64,000 nt of DNA from Shewanella waksmanii ATCC BAA-643 (lineage in GTDB: Bacteria; Pseudomonadota; Gammaproteobacteria; Enterobacterales; Shewanellaceae), in assembly GCF_000518805.1 (NCBI RefSeq), contig NZ_JAEH01000002.1, positions 186,001-250,000 of the forward strand. Direction: 5' to 3'. Positions 54,695 through 63,705 of the stretch are shown here, piece by piece. The position numbers and the translations under genes were made by a program. Each line of letters starts with the position of its first letter. Position 1 is the stretch's first letter. The notes beneath the pieces were generated by a model, which worked only from the letters and a program-made list of their open reading frames with translations, searched no databases and had not been told where the DNA came from.

Positions 54695-57685
54695 TTAAAA
54701 GGTGTATCGTGCACCTAAGCTATATCGCGCTCCCGTCTGCGTATAGTTAAGTACTTGGTTGGTTGCACGGCCATGAACACGTGTTTTCTCATCGGTGATG
54801 TTTAACCCTTCAAAGAATACCGTTAAGCCTTCAACAGCAGCAATATCGTAGCTAACGTTGAAGTCAACTTGCGAGTATGCTTCGGTATATTGCGGGTTAG
54901 CACCTGTATCTTGACCCGTTGAATTGAGGAACTCATCACGCCAGTTATAAGCTAAACGTGCTTGAAAACCATAATTCTCATACATCAAGATGGCATTGGC
55001 TGTATCACTGATACCGACAATCACATCCTGACTAACATCACCCTCTCGGTTCAAATTGGTATTATCATAGGTGCTATCTGAATCAACTTTGGTGTAGTTG
55101 GCTTGAACACCAAAACCAGTGTCACCAAAGAAATGCTGCACTGCAATTTCCCAGCCATCGATAACAGCACTACGATCGCTGTTAGTTGGTGAGTTAATCA
55201 GGAAGTTGACATCAGGATCCCCAGGGTTACCTGTGATCTCAATATTTCCGTTGTCTGGATTAATTGTCACGTTTGGATCGGTAGCGCCGTATGTCGCATA
55301 AATCCATTCTCGTTGCTGTATCGCTGTGGTAGCACCTGCTGCAATCGCTTCTTGTACATAGGCGCCATTGGTTGGATCAGGTATGTTAAACACATTTGAA
55401 TTTGTGACGTTACTTGCAATAAAGTTAGTGACATCTTTTCTGAAATAACCTACTGAAACATAGCTGACATCGTCATAGTACCATTCCGCAGAAAGGTCAT
55501 AGTTGGTTGACTCTAATGGTAATAAGCTTGGGTTACCGGAATCACCACTACCACCGCCACGGTTGCCCAAAGCCCCTACAGACGTACCACCTTGGATAGA
55601 TGTATAGTCAGGACGACCAATTGTTTCGCCATAGGCTGCGCGAAGCATCACGTCGTCAATAATTTCGATGTTAAAGTTCACGTTTGGCAGATAGTAGTCA
55701 TAGTCACCTTTTTGGGTGAGCAGCACCTGTTGGCCAGTTCCCTCATAGGCTACTTCTGTTTCAGCAATCCAAGTTGCTGAATTAAATTCAGGTACAGCAG
55801 AACGTGACTCAACATCAGTTTTTTCGTAACGAAGACCTACGTGGATATCATAAGGTCGGTCAAACATTTCGCCTTCATAGTTATATTGGATGTAGGCTGA
55901 TTGCGACTCTTCTTCGGTATATCTATCTGTTCCACCAGGACGAAGGTAGTCTGTTGATGGGCAGAATCCATTACCACAATCTCCCACATCTGTTGAACCA
56001 TAAAGCTCAGCGGCGCGAGCACGAACAGCTTCAAAGTCCCAGAAGAACATAGTATTAAGTGCTTCTGTTGAGGCTGGACCCTGATAATCAGAGAAATCGC
56101 CTTTAGAGCCATCTAATTTATCGTGGATGGTTTCAGCAGGGAACCAAGCAGGATCTAAGTCGCCGGCTTGGCCAACACCACCCCAGTCATTACGTTGAAC
56201 ATTGATTTGCTGTGTACGGTTATTGACATTGGTCATAGCGATACCAAAATCAATGCTGCCCATTTCATCAGTTTCAAATGTACCATTAAGCTGTAGTTGG
56301 TCAATTTCTGAACGGTTTACTTCATTACTAAATGTTGAACCGGTAACGCGCATATCTGTTGGCATGACATTATTACCATTGCCTACAGCCAAAACAGGTA
56401 TATCACCGGTAAAGTCAGTAGCAGCACTGGTACGGATGAATGCCGCAGTACTTAGATTTGCGCTACTACCATTGGCATGATTTGGACTGCGCTCTGCAGT
56501 AGATGAATGGTAATCAAGGTTAAGCGATAAGCTCTCAGTCACATCCCAATCTAGATTAAAGCCCAGTGAGCCACTTTCATCACGAGTGCCGTATTCACCC
56601 GCAGCCATTGAAAGATCAGCGGGGCCATCGCCATAAACCTCTGAATAGACAAGTGGTGATGAGACAGGGCCATCACTCCAAGTGCTGTACTGTGTAGGTA
56701 CAAAGTTAAACCACGCAGAAACATCTTGATGTTGTTGGTCGACATCATTTTGCATCATGGTGTAATCAAGGGTAGCGCGAATTGAATCAGTAGGCTGATA
56801 TTGCAGTACTAGTTGGCCGTTAATACGTTCGCGTTGCTGCTCTTCAAAACGATAAATCGTCGTTTGTGGCACACTGTAAATATCATCTTCACCAGCACGG
56901 TTGATCTGGTTGTCATCTTTTGGTACACCGCCCCATTCAGCGTTATTACCGCTCCAATCTTGGTCAACAATACCTGGGTAGCTGCGCCAGCCGGTACCGA
57001 CCTGCGCTTGCTGATTACCACTTTCACGTTTTTGATAGCTGGCAGACAGTGAAATACCAAACTTGTCATCTGCAAAAGTGTTGGAATACAATCCTGAAAA
57101 TTCCGGCGTCACACTGCCTTTATCAGTTGATGTGTCTTCAACGGCTTTGGCACCAAAGGTTGCTTTGAGGCCTGGTGAGCTAAGTGGACGATGAGTCAGG
57201 ACGTTAATGGTTGCCCCCATTCCACCGGTCGAATTCTTAGCTTGGCTGGTTTTCTGAACTTCTACTGCACTTACTGACTCTGACGCAATGTTAGCAAAGT
57301 CAAACGAACGCGAACCGGTAGTAACTGGCATTTGGCGGCCATTGAGCATCACCAAGTTTTGATCTGGACCAAAGCCGCGCACGGTGACTCGGCTACCTTC
57401 ACCATTTTGGCGGTCGATAGACACACCAGTAATACGTTGCATCGATTCTGCTAGGTTACTGTCAGGGAACTTACCAATATCTTCGGCGTTAATCGCATCG
57501 ACGATACCGTCTGAGCTGCGTTTAAGATCCATTGACTTAATTAGACTACCGCGAATACCTTTAACTGCGATAACTTCAATATCTTCATTTTGTTCTTCAG
57601 CGTAGACAGGGTTTAGCACGGTTGCACTCAATGCGAGTGACAAGCTAGTGGCTATCCTTGTTCTTTTAAACAGTGTTTGCTGCAT
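54695..57685 (-). CDS. TonB-dependent outer-membrane receptor
   Basis: The 996-residue protein has a signal peptide ending PVYA, a TonB-box-like DIEVIAVKG and a plug domain (EDIGKFPDSNLAESMQRITG, VTVRGFGPDQNLVMLNGRQ). A 22-strand barrel ends in aromatic GARYSLGARYTF. The plug start is typical of large glycan-type receptors of Alteromonadales and Xanthomonas. GGAG lies eight bases before the ATG at 57685, two before an ATG at 57691. Two LacI operators upstream link it to the beta-glucoside genes. It heads the halogenase/SapC operon. Confidence 0.92.
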   Translation of the reverse strand: MQQTLFKRTRIATSLSLALSATVLNPVYAEEQNEDIEVIAVKGIRGSLIKSMDLKRSSDGIVDAINAEDIGKFPDSNLAESMQRITGVSIDRQNGEGSRVTVRGFGPDQNLVMLNGRQMPVTTGSRSFDFANIASESVSAVEVQKTSQAKNSTGGMGATINVLTHRPLSSPGLKATFGAKAVEDTSTDKGSVTPEFSGLYSNTFADDKFGISLSASYQKRESGNQQAQVGTGWRSYPGIVDQDWSGNNAEWGGVPKDDNQINRAGEDDIYSVPQTTIYRFEEQQRERINGQLVLQYQPTDSIRATLDYTMMQNDVDQQHQDVSAWFNFVPTQYSTWSDGPVSSPLVYSEVYGDGPADLSMAAGEYGTRDESGSLGFNLDWDVTESLSLNLDYHSSTAERSPNHANGSSANLSTAAFIRTSAATDFTGDIPVLAVGNGNNVMPTDMRVTGSTFSNEVNRSEIDQLQLNGTFETDEMGSIDFGIAMTNVNNRTQQINVQRNDWGGVGQAGDLDPAWFPAETIHDKLDGSKGDFSDYQGPASTEALNTMFFWDFEAVRARAAELYGSTDVGDCGNGFCPSTDYLRPGGTDRYTEEESQSAYIQYNYEGEMFDRPYDIHVGLRYEKTDVESRSAVPEFNSATWIAETEVAYEGTGQQVLLTQKGDYDYYLPNVNFNIEIIDDVMLRAAYGETIGRPDYTSIQGGTSVGALGNRGGGSGDSGNPSLLPLESTNYDLSAEWYYDDVSYVSVGYFRKDVTNFIASNVTNSNVFNIPDPTNGAYVQEAIAAGATTAIQQREWIYATYGATDPNVTINPDNGNIEITGNPGDPDVNFLINSPTNSDRSAVIDGWEIAVQHFFGDTGFGVQANYTKVDSDSTYDNTNLNREGDVSQDVIVGISDTANAILMYENYGFQARLAYNWRDEFLNSTGQDTGANPQYTEAYSQVDFNVSYDIAAVEGLTVFFEGLNITDEKTRVHGRATNQVLNYTQTGARYSLGARYTF

Positions 57686-57735
57686 TTCCATCTCTCCCCG
57701 GGAAATAGTGAAACTTTCGTTTTCATCGTTTTCTA

Positions 57736-57749
57736 TGTAAGCGCTTACA
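57736..57749. promoter_or_regulatory. LacI-family operator TGTAAGCGCTTACA
   Basis: Perfect 14-bp palindrome in the leader of the TonB receptor gene, 50 bases before its ATG. It is an exact copy of the operator at 57790; centres are 54 bp apart. Confidence 0.85.
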
Positions 57750-57789
57750 AGTACCGCTAAAAAAATGAGGTCTTATAATTTTTAAAAAT

Positions 57790-57803
57790 TGTAAGCGCTT
57801 ACA
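57790..57803. promoter_or_regulatory. LacI-family operator TGTAAGCGCTTACA
   Basis: Perfect 14-bp palindrome beginning two bases downstream of the candidate -10 of the TonB receptor promoter, so bound repressor would block it directly. Confidence 0.87.
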
Positions 57804-57805
57804 CA

Positions 57806-57834
57806 AAGCTAGATTAAATCGTTTGTTTGGTCAA
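57806..57834 (-). promoter_or_regulatory. Candidate promoter of the TonB receptor operon
   Basis: Minus strand TTGACC (57829-57834) and TAGCTT (57806-57811) with a 17-base spacer. The -35 is good, the -10 weak. The operator lies immediately downstream. Confidence 0.45.
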
Positions 57835-58034
57835 CAAAAATATCACTTTAATGTAACATTTGCCGTGGGATTTTAGCGTGTATTTTGCGTTAAGTGTTTG
57901 TTGATGTTGGTTTTGGTGTGATTTCGGGTGGTAAATGAAATTGATAGAATTGTATTATAATTATGTGTAAATTCCTGGCCGTGATTCACACAACCAGGAT
58001 GCTGTTCGCCAACAAGAATTATAGGTGGGGAGGG

Positions 58035-59033
58035 TTAACGCAGACTAATTGAGTCCCGCAGTACAAGTTTTGGGTCGAATATGTTGTTAAGGTTAGTTTG
58101 CGGTGATTGATAACACTGTTTAAGGACCATTTTAGCCGCCATATGACCCATTTCTGCGATTGGATAATCAACCGATGACAATTTAGGGAACATATAGTTA
58201 GCCAACACATTATTATCAAAGCCCATTACGGACATATCGTTTGGCATCGACAAACCTTTGCCCCGGACTGCATCCATGGCGCCGGATGCCATTTCATCGT
58301 TGGCACAAACAAGGGCGCTAAAGGGGAAGTTAGTATCATGCAGGGCGCGAAACCCTTTGGCGCCGCTTTCTTCACGGTAATCGCCTTCAAATACCAGTTG
58401 CTCATGAAATGTTAAGCCATGTTCTGCTAATGCGCGTTTATGGCCATGCAAACGGTTTTGGGCATCCTCTTTCCAATAGGGTCCAGCGATATAAGCAATA
58501 TCACGGTGGCCTTGGTCAATAACCGCTTTGGTGGCGATATACCCACCGAGTTCATTATTGAGGTGGACACAGCGATCTTCTATTTGTTCAATATAGCGGT
58601 TAATCAATATGACGGGTATTGAGCCTTTGCATAACTCAATTAAATATTCATCGGATACCGCTTCAACGTGCAATATGAGCGCATCACAACGGCGGCTAAT
58701 TAAGAATTCAATGCCTTCTTTTTCGAGTTGTTCTTCACTGTGACCGGCAGCAATAATGACGTGTTTGTGGGCAATACGAAATTCGGCTTCGATACCGCTC
58801 ATCATTGAACCATAGAAGTGACCTCTGAGCTCAGAGACCAATACTCCAACACTATTTGAACAATTAGAAGCCAGTGATTGGGCAATGGCGTTGGGGCGGT
58901 AGCCAAGCTGTGCCATAGCGTCGAGCACTTTTTTCTCGGTTTTCTCGCTCACTTTGGCGTTCTTATTCATGACTCGTGAGACGGTTGCTAATGAAACGCC
59001 TGCTAATACTGACACGTCGTAAATCGTTGCCAT
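58035..59033 (-). CDS. LacI-family transcriptional repressor of the beta-glucoside genes
   Basis: The 332-residue protein starts with the LacI HTH and hinge (ATIYDVSVLAGVSLATVSRV, then RPNAIAQSLAS near 47-57). A periplasmic-binding-like sugar domain follows. It is the last gene of the GH1-GPH-GPH operon. Four copies of a TGWAAGCGCTTACA palindrome flank that operon and the TonB receptor, the typical form of a LacI-family site. Autoregulation through the operon promoter is likely. AAGGAAG precedes the ATG. Confidence 0.92.
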   Translation of the reverse strand: MATIYDVSVLAGVSLATVSRVMNKNAKVSEKTEKKVLDAMAQLGYRPNAIAQSLASNCSNSVGVLVSELRGHFYGSMMSGIEAEFRIAHKHVIIAAGHSEEQLEKEGIEFLISRRCDALILHVEAVSDEYLIELCKGSIPVILINRYIEQIEDRCVHLNNELGGYIATKAVIDQGHRDIAYIAGPYWKEDAQNRLHGHKRALAEHGLTFHEQLVFEGDYREESGAKGFRALHDTNFPFSALVCANDEMASGAMDAVRGKGLSMPNDMSVMGFDNNVLANYMFPKLSSVDYPIAEMGHMAAKMVLKQCYQSPQTNLNNIFDPKLVLRDSISLR

Positions 59034-59069
59034 ATGCTTCCTTTTCTTGCAGCTACTTTTTAGTGCTAA

Positions 59070-60398
59070 TTAGCTACTTTTGGCATTAAATGCTAAATGA
59101 ATTTGTTCTATCTTACTGCTCGTTAGGGTGTAGCGTGTCATGATTAATGCAGCAATTAGTGACCCTAACGCTGGAAACAGGGTAAAGGAATATAATATCC
59201 CTTGCTGTGTTTCAGCCGTTTGCGTGGTATCGGCTTGGTAGCCATAATAGGCTAATGCCCAGCCCGCGAGGGCACCACCTAGTGCGATACCTAACTTGAT
59301 GAAAAATATCACAGTAGAATATACCATGCCAGAAAGTCGTATACCTATTTTCCACTCACCATAGTCAATGGTGTCAGCCATCATTGCCCATAATAGCGGC
59401 GTAGCCATGTCGAGCAAAAACTTCCAGATGAAAAAGGCCGCGCAGGCTAGCAGGGTTTGATCAGGGGAAATGAAGATGGCCAAAGCGCAGACAGCCACTG
59501 CAAGTAATTGCAAACTAATGTAAGCCTTAATCTTGCACACATACTTAGCTAAGGTTTGCGAGAAAGCACAGCCTAGCATACTGCCCACCATGCCTATGGT
59601 CATGAAAGGGGTGATGAGATCTTCGCGAACTAAGATGTATTTGACGTAATAAACCGCGAGGGTGATTTTTAATACCTGTCCGGTCAGCAAAAACAGCCCG
59701 GCAAGGCACAGCAGCCTAGCTTGATCATTTTGCCATAATAGTTTGAGGCCATCGATGAAGTTGTGCTTATGTTCACTGGGTACCCGAACTCGCTCTTTGG
59801 TTCCGGCGAAGCAAACTAAGAAAAATAACACTCCGACGACGCTCATCGCCGCCATGGTTAGCTGATAACCTTTGGCTTTGTCACCACTACCAAACCATTC
59901 TACTAAAGGCATAGTGCATGAAGCCACAAACACACCGCCTAACATGGCCAATACAAAACGGTATGATTGCACGGAGACACGTTCTTTCGGGTTAGCTGTG
60001 AGTGCTCCGCCGAGGGCGCAATAGGGAATATTGATTGCTGTGTACACCAGCATCAATAGGGTATAGGTGACAAAAGCGTAAATGAGCTTTTGGTCGTCAG
60101 CGAGATCAGGCGTGGTAAAGGCAAGGACACTGATTAATCCAAATGGCAGCGCTAACCACAGCAAAAAGGGTCTAAATTGTCCCCATTTACTGCGTGTCCG
60201 GTCAGCAATATTACCCATGATAGGGTCAGTGACGGCATCAAAGATACGCACAATAAGAAACATGGTACCAACAGCTTCTGGTGCCAAGCCGACTACATCA
60301 GTGTAGTAAATAAGCAGGAACATCATCACGGTTTGGAAAATGATGTTACTGGCGGTATCACCTAAACCATAGGCAATTTTTTCTTTAACTGAAATCAT
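59070..60398 (-). CDS. GPH-family sugar:cation symporter 2
   Basis: The 442-residue, 12-helix transporter has KIAYGLGDTASNIIF and the FDAVTDPIMGNIADRTRSKWG motif between helices 2 and 3. This is the glycoside-pentoside-hexuronide symporter signature. AGGT precedes the ATG. With the GPH gene just upstream, the operon carries two such importers, perhaps for different beta-glucosides or chain lengths; specificity is not readable. Confidence 0.9.
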   Translation of the reverse strand: MISVKEKIAYGLGDTASNIIFQTVMMFLLIYYTDVVGLAPEAVGTMFLIVRIFDAVTDPIMGNIADRTRSKWGQFRPFLLWLALPFGLISVLAFTTPDLADDQKLIYAFVTYTLLMLVYTAINIPYCALGGALTANPKERVSVQSYRFVLAMLGGVFVASCTMPLVEWFGSGDKAKGYQLTMAAMSVVGVLFFLVCFAGTKERVRVPSEHKHNFIDGLKLLWQNDQARLLCLAGLFLLTGQVLKITLAVYYVKYILVREDLITPFMTIGMVGSMLGCAFSQTLAKYVCKIKAYISLQLLAVAVCALAIFISPDQTLLACAAFFIWKFLLDMATPLLWAMMADTIDYGEWKIGIRLSGMVYSTVIFFIKLGIALGGALAGWALAYYGYQADTTQTAETQQGILYSFTLFPALGSLIAALIMTRYTLTSSKIEQIHLAFNAKSS

Positions 60399-60436
60399 TT
60401 ACAACACCTAAATAGTCTTAATGAAAAGCAAACTAA

Positions 60437-61972
60437 CTATGCCATGCTGGGCTCATTACGGCGCTTGATCAATGTCAGAGTAATGTCTTCATTGCGCGCA
60501 CTGGTTAATGGATAAAAACACATGAGTAGCGCGGCGGCAAAAGCAAATGCTGCGGGTATCCAGCTCATCAGCAGTTGCATTCCGGGCAGGGAAGCGGCAA
60601 TCGTTTCAGGTCGCATGCCGTCATAGCCGTAACTGGCTAATACCACTAGCACCAAGGCGCCAGCGAAGCCGCCACCGGTTTTTTGTACGAAAGTGCCGGC
60701 TGAATAAATCAGTCCAGTTGCTCGGCGACCATTTTTCCACTCTGAATAGTCAGCTGAGTCGCCTAGCATGGAGAAGAACAGTGTTGGCATCATGGCTGCA
60801 AAGAATTCCGCAGCGCACCCAAAGGCAAACACCAAGGCGATGTTGTCGGCTGATACCCAATAAAAAGCTGCGGTTAGCACTGCACTGGCTAATAGAGTCA
60901 CAATGAATAATTTACGCTTATCAAAGCGTTGTGAGAAGTAACTGGTAGACAGTGCGCCCAAAATGGAGACGATCAATAGCGCAATGAAATATTTCCCCGC
61001 CATTAGTTCATCGCCAACTTGGTACTTAAAGTAGTATGCGATAACACCATATTTGATGCCATTGAACATCATGGTGAGAAAACCAATACCGAGCAAAATT
61101 AGCCATGGCTTATTGGTGAGTAGGTCTATCATATCTTGCTGAGTACCACTGATATTGGTCGAGGGTTGTTTCAACAATCGCTTAATCAATAGCCCCATGC
61201 CAACAAATACAATGACAAAAAACAGCGCTGAATAACCGTTGCGATAATAGAAAAATAGTGTCATTGCCAATAGGGGTAAGATAATAAACGGCAAGTTTTT
61301 CAATAGATCGCCAATTTCGCTGCCTAGACTGGCGTTGGAGTTGACGGCTGGCGTGATACGTTCTTTAGTTGAAAAGAAAGTGACTAACATCAATACCGCC
61401 AACAAAGCCGCAAACAAATACATGGTGTATTGATAGCCCATTGCATCATCGCCTTGGCCAAAGTATGCCACCAGTTGAGGTAAGAACCCCATAACGAGTA
61501 AGCCACCGGCAAAAGCGCCCGCAAAGCGAAAACCAGAAAGGCTAGTGCGTTCCTTATCGTCTGGCGTCATCACCCCCATAAGCGCAGAGTAGGGGACGTT
61601 GTTCACCGTATAAGCCAGTGTCAGACCAATGTATGTGACATAGGCGTACACTAACTTGCCTGAGTCTGATAATGCTGGCGTGGTGAAGCACAGCACCATA
61701 AATAGCGCTAAAAATGGTGTTGACCATAGGATCCATGGTCTAAACTTGCCCCATTTGCTGTCGGTTCTATCCGCTACCATGCCCATGATAATGTCGGTTA
61801 CCCCATCAGATAGCCGCACCACCAAAAACAGCATGGCCGCTGCTGCGGCGCTGAGGCCGAAGGTATCGGTATAAAATACCGCTAAGTAGGCTAAGGCGCC
61901 ACGCCAAACTAGATTGGCCGCGGCATCTCCCATGGCATAACCGACTTTCTCATGAAAAGGTAGAGTACTCAT
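60437..61972 (-). CDS. GPH-family sugar:cation symporter 1
   Basis: The 511-residue transporter starts with HEKVGYAMGDAAANLVWRGA and has SDGVTDIIMGMVADRTDSKWG. It is longer than the next GPH protein because of an insert around residues 225-290 containing two extra hydrophobic stretches. It follows the beta-glucosidase gene by 34 bases. Likely inner-membrane uptake of a beta-glucoside or gluco-oligosaccharide. Confidence 0.9.
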   Translation of the reverse strand: MSTLPFHEKVGYAMGDAAANLVWRGALAYLAVFYTDTFGLSAAAAAMLFLVVRLSDGVTDIIMGMVADRTDSKWGKFRPWILWSTPFLALFMVLCFTTPALSDSGKLVYAYVTYIGLTLAYTVNNVPYSALMGVMTPDDKERTSLSGFRFAGAFAGGLLVMGFLPQLVAYFGQGDDAMGYQYTMYLFAALLAVLMLVTFFSTKERITPAVNSNASLGSEIGDLLKNLPFIILPLLAMTLFFYYRNGYSALFFVIVFVGMGLLIKRLLKQPSTNISGTQQDMIDLLTNKPWLILLGIGFLTMMFNGIKYGVIAYYFKYQVGDELMAGKYFIALLIVSILGALSTSYFSQRFDKRKLFIVTLLASAVLTAAFYWVSADNIALVFAFGCAAEFFAAMMPTLFFSMLGDSADYSEWKNGRRATGLIYSAGTFVQKTGGGFAGALVLVVLASYGYDGMRPETIAASLPGMQLLMSWIPAAFAFAAALLMCFYPLTSARNEDITLTLIKRRNEPSMA

Positions 61973-62006
61973 TCGTTATCCATTGTTATTATTGTGTGGA
62001 GTATAT

Positions 62007-63356
62007 TTATCGCTGAGTAATTAACTGTTTATAAGCTAAACCGCTGGACTTTATTGTGCGTTTTTGGGTGGCATAATCAACATAGACAATACCAAACCTT
62101 TTTAAATACCCTTCCGCCCATTCAAAGTTATCCATTAAGCTCCAAGCAAAGTAGCCTTGAACGTTGACCCCTTGCTCACAAGCCTGATGCACTGCATTAA
62201 GGTGTTGGTGATAATAATTAACGCGGCGTACATCATCGACAATACCGGCTTCAATCTCATCATCAATCGATGCGCCATTTTCTGTAATATAGATGGGAGG
62301 CAAGTTGTAACGTTCATTTAAAGAACATAACAGCTCTGTCATCGCTTGGGGATAAATTTCCCAGCCAATATCGGTACGTGGTACATCCAAATCCATTACC
62401 TGCTCGAAGATGTGCTTATCATCAGCTCGGTAAACCGCGCGGGTGTAAAAGTTGATGCCTAGAAAATCCAATGGCTGGGCAATAATATCCATATCACCGG
62501 CTTCAATCGGTGGTTTTACGGCATCAGGTAGGCTGTCGATGATGCTCGGGTAACAGCGGTCAAACAAAGGTTTGATGTACCACTGGTTGTGATAATCCTC
62601 AGCATACTGGGTGGCGGCTTTATCGGCGGCCGAATCGGTTAGCGAGTAGGCTGGAGTGAAGTTAAGTACAATACCATTAAGGCTATCGGGGGCGTATTGC
62701 TGTAACACTTGCATAGCAAGACCATGGGCTAGCAGTAAATGGTGCGCCGCTGCTCTACCGGCTTGCTGACTTTGTATTCCTGGCGCATGTATGCCTTCTT
62801 CGTAACCTAAATAGGCGCTACAAAATGGCTCGTTAAGTGTGGCATATGAATGAACACGGCCGCCAAATGCTTGTGCCACCTTAGCGGCATAATCTTGGAA
62901 TAAGTAGGCGGTTTGACGATTCTGCCAGCCACCATTGTCTTCAATATGTTGGGGTAGGTCCCAATGGTATAACGTCACATAGGGTTTAATATTCAGCTGA
63001 TTGAGTTTATCTAGTAACTGAATGTAAAAATTCATCCCAGCTTGGTTTACGCTGCCGTCTTGATTGAGCACTCGGCCCCAAGAGACAGAGAAGCGATAGG
63101 CATCGACACCCAAAGAGGCGATTAACTCAACATCCTGTTGCCATAAGTGAAAATGATCACAGGCAATGTCACCATTAGAGCCGTCAACGATGGTTCCTTG
63201 CTTGGCACAAAAAGTGTCCCAAATATTGTTGATACGCTCATTGGCGCCACCTTCAATTTGAAAAGCAGCTGTGGCTACTCCGTAGGTAAAATCAGCTGAG
63301 CGCATCACGGAATGCTCTGGTAGCGTAATTGTCATCTTGGTCATCATTTTTCTCAT
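62007..63356 (-). CDS. GH1 beta-glucosidase
   Basis: The roughly 449-residue enzyme has the GH1 N-terminal signature FTYGVATAAFQIEGG, the acid/base E176 in YATLNEPFC and the nucleophile E359 in IYITENGAS. No signal peptide, so it acts in the cytoplasm on imported disaccharides or phospho-free beta-glucosides. The open frame reaches 63443. The ATG at 63356 (MRKMMTKMTI) is chosen for family length, with ATGs at 63347, 63344 and 63335 also possible. It is the first gene of the repressor-controlled operon. Confidence 0.92.
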   Translation of the reverse strand: MRKMMTKMTITLPEHSVMRSADFTYGVATAAFQIEGGANERINNIWDTFCAKQGTIVDGSNGDIACDHFHLWQQDVELIASLGVDAYRFSVSWGRVLNQDGSVNQAGMNFYIQLLDKLNQLNIKPYVTLYHWDLPQHIEDNGGWQNRQTAYLFQDYAAKVAQAFGGRVHSYATLNEPFCSAYLGYEEGIHAPGIQSQQAGRAAAHHLLLAHGLAMQVLQQYAPDSLNGIVLNFTPAYSLTDSAADKAATQYAEDYHNQWYIKPLFDRCYPSIIDSLPDAVKPPIEAGDMDIIAQPLDFLGINFYTRAVYRADDKHIFEQVMDLDVPRTDIGWEIYPQAMTELLCSLNERYNLPPIYITENGASIDDEIEAGIVDDVRRVNYYHQHLNAVHQACEQGVNVQGYFAWSLMDNFEWAEGYLKRFGIVYVDYATQKRTIKSSGLAYKQLITQR

Positions 63357-63476
63357 CGTTCCATTACATGTGGTGCGATTAATCTCTGAATCCTGTAAGT
63401 GAACTTCGCTATGCCGATGGTCAACTCTAGCTAGCGGCCGCACCTCAGTACTACCTATTTATCAAATCCTAATCAA

Positions 63477-63490
63477 TGAAAGCGCTTACA
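63477..63490. promoter_or_regulatory. LacI-family operator TGAAAGCGCTTACA
   Basis: One base differs from the perfect palindromes at 57736 and 57790. It lies upstream of the GH1 operon, just downstream of a candidate -10 on the minus strand. Confidence 0.83.
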
Positions 63491-63508
63491 AATACTATCG
63501 AAAATGGC

Positions 63509-63536
63509 TTGAAAATTGTTATTACTGTGTTATAAA
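63509..63536 (+). promoter_or_regulatory. Promoter of the FucP-type transporter gene
   Basis: TTGAAA (63509-63514) and TATAAA (63531-63536), 16-base spacer, with an extended TGT before the -10. The operator starts at the next base. Confidence 0.6.
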
Positions 63537-63550
63537 TGAAAGCGCTTACA
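63537..63550. promoter_or_regulatory. LacI-family operator TGAAAGCGCTTACA
   Basis: Identical to the copy at 63477 and abutting the -10 of the plus-strand promoter, so repressor would cover the start of transcription. Confidence 0.85.
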
Positions 63551-63705
63551 TAACAATAGAGCTTTCATTATTAAAGGTCAACCTGTTTATAAACGTGCAT
63601 TTCAGGGCGGTATTCATTTTTACCACTTGAGCGGCGCAACATAAAGTTAACAGTGGGCTGATGATTTATTTTGAAAGTAAATAACTGAGTTTACTGGGGA
63701 ATATT

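Larger units (their letters stand above)
57686..58034. other. 349-bp control region of the TonB receptor operon
   Basis: Contains the two operators, a candidate promoter and an AT-rich tail. Near the lacI end, CCTGG/CCAGG (57977-57998) could form a weak hairpin. No gene and no strong terminator for the lacI operon was seen. Confidence 0.5.
63357..63705. other. Divergent control region between the GH1 operon and the FucP-type gene
   Basis: Holds two operators 60 bp apart and a plus-strand promoter. On the minus strand a weak TAGTAT (63492-63497) abuts the operator at 63477, the same geometry as the other two promoters, but no -35 was convincing. The remainder up to the GH1 ATG appears to be leader. 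Confidence 0.5.
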
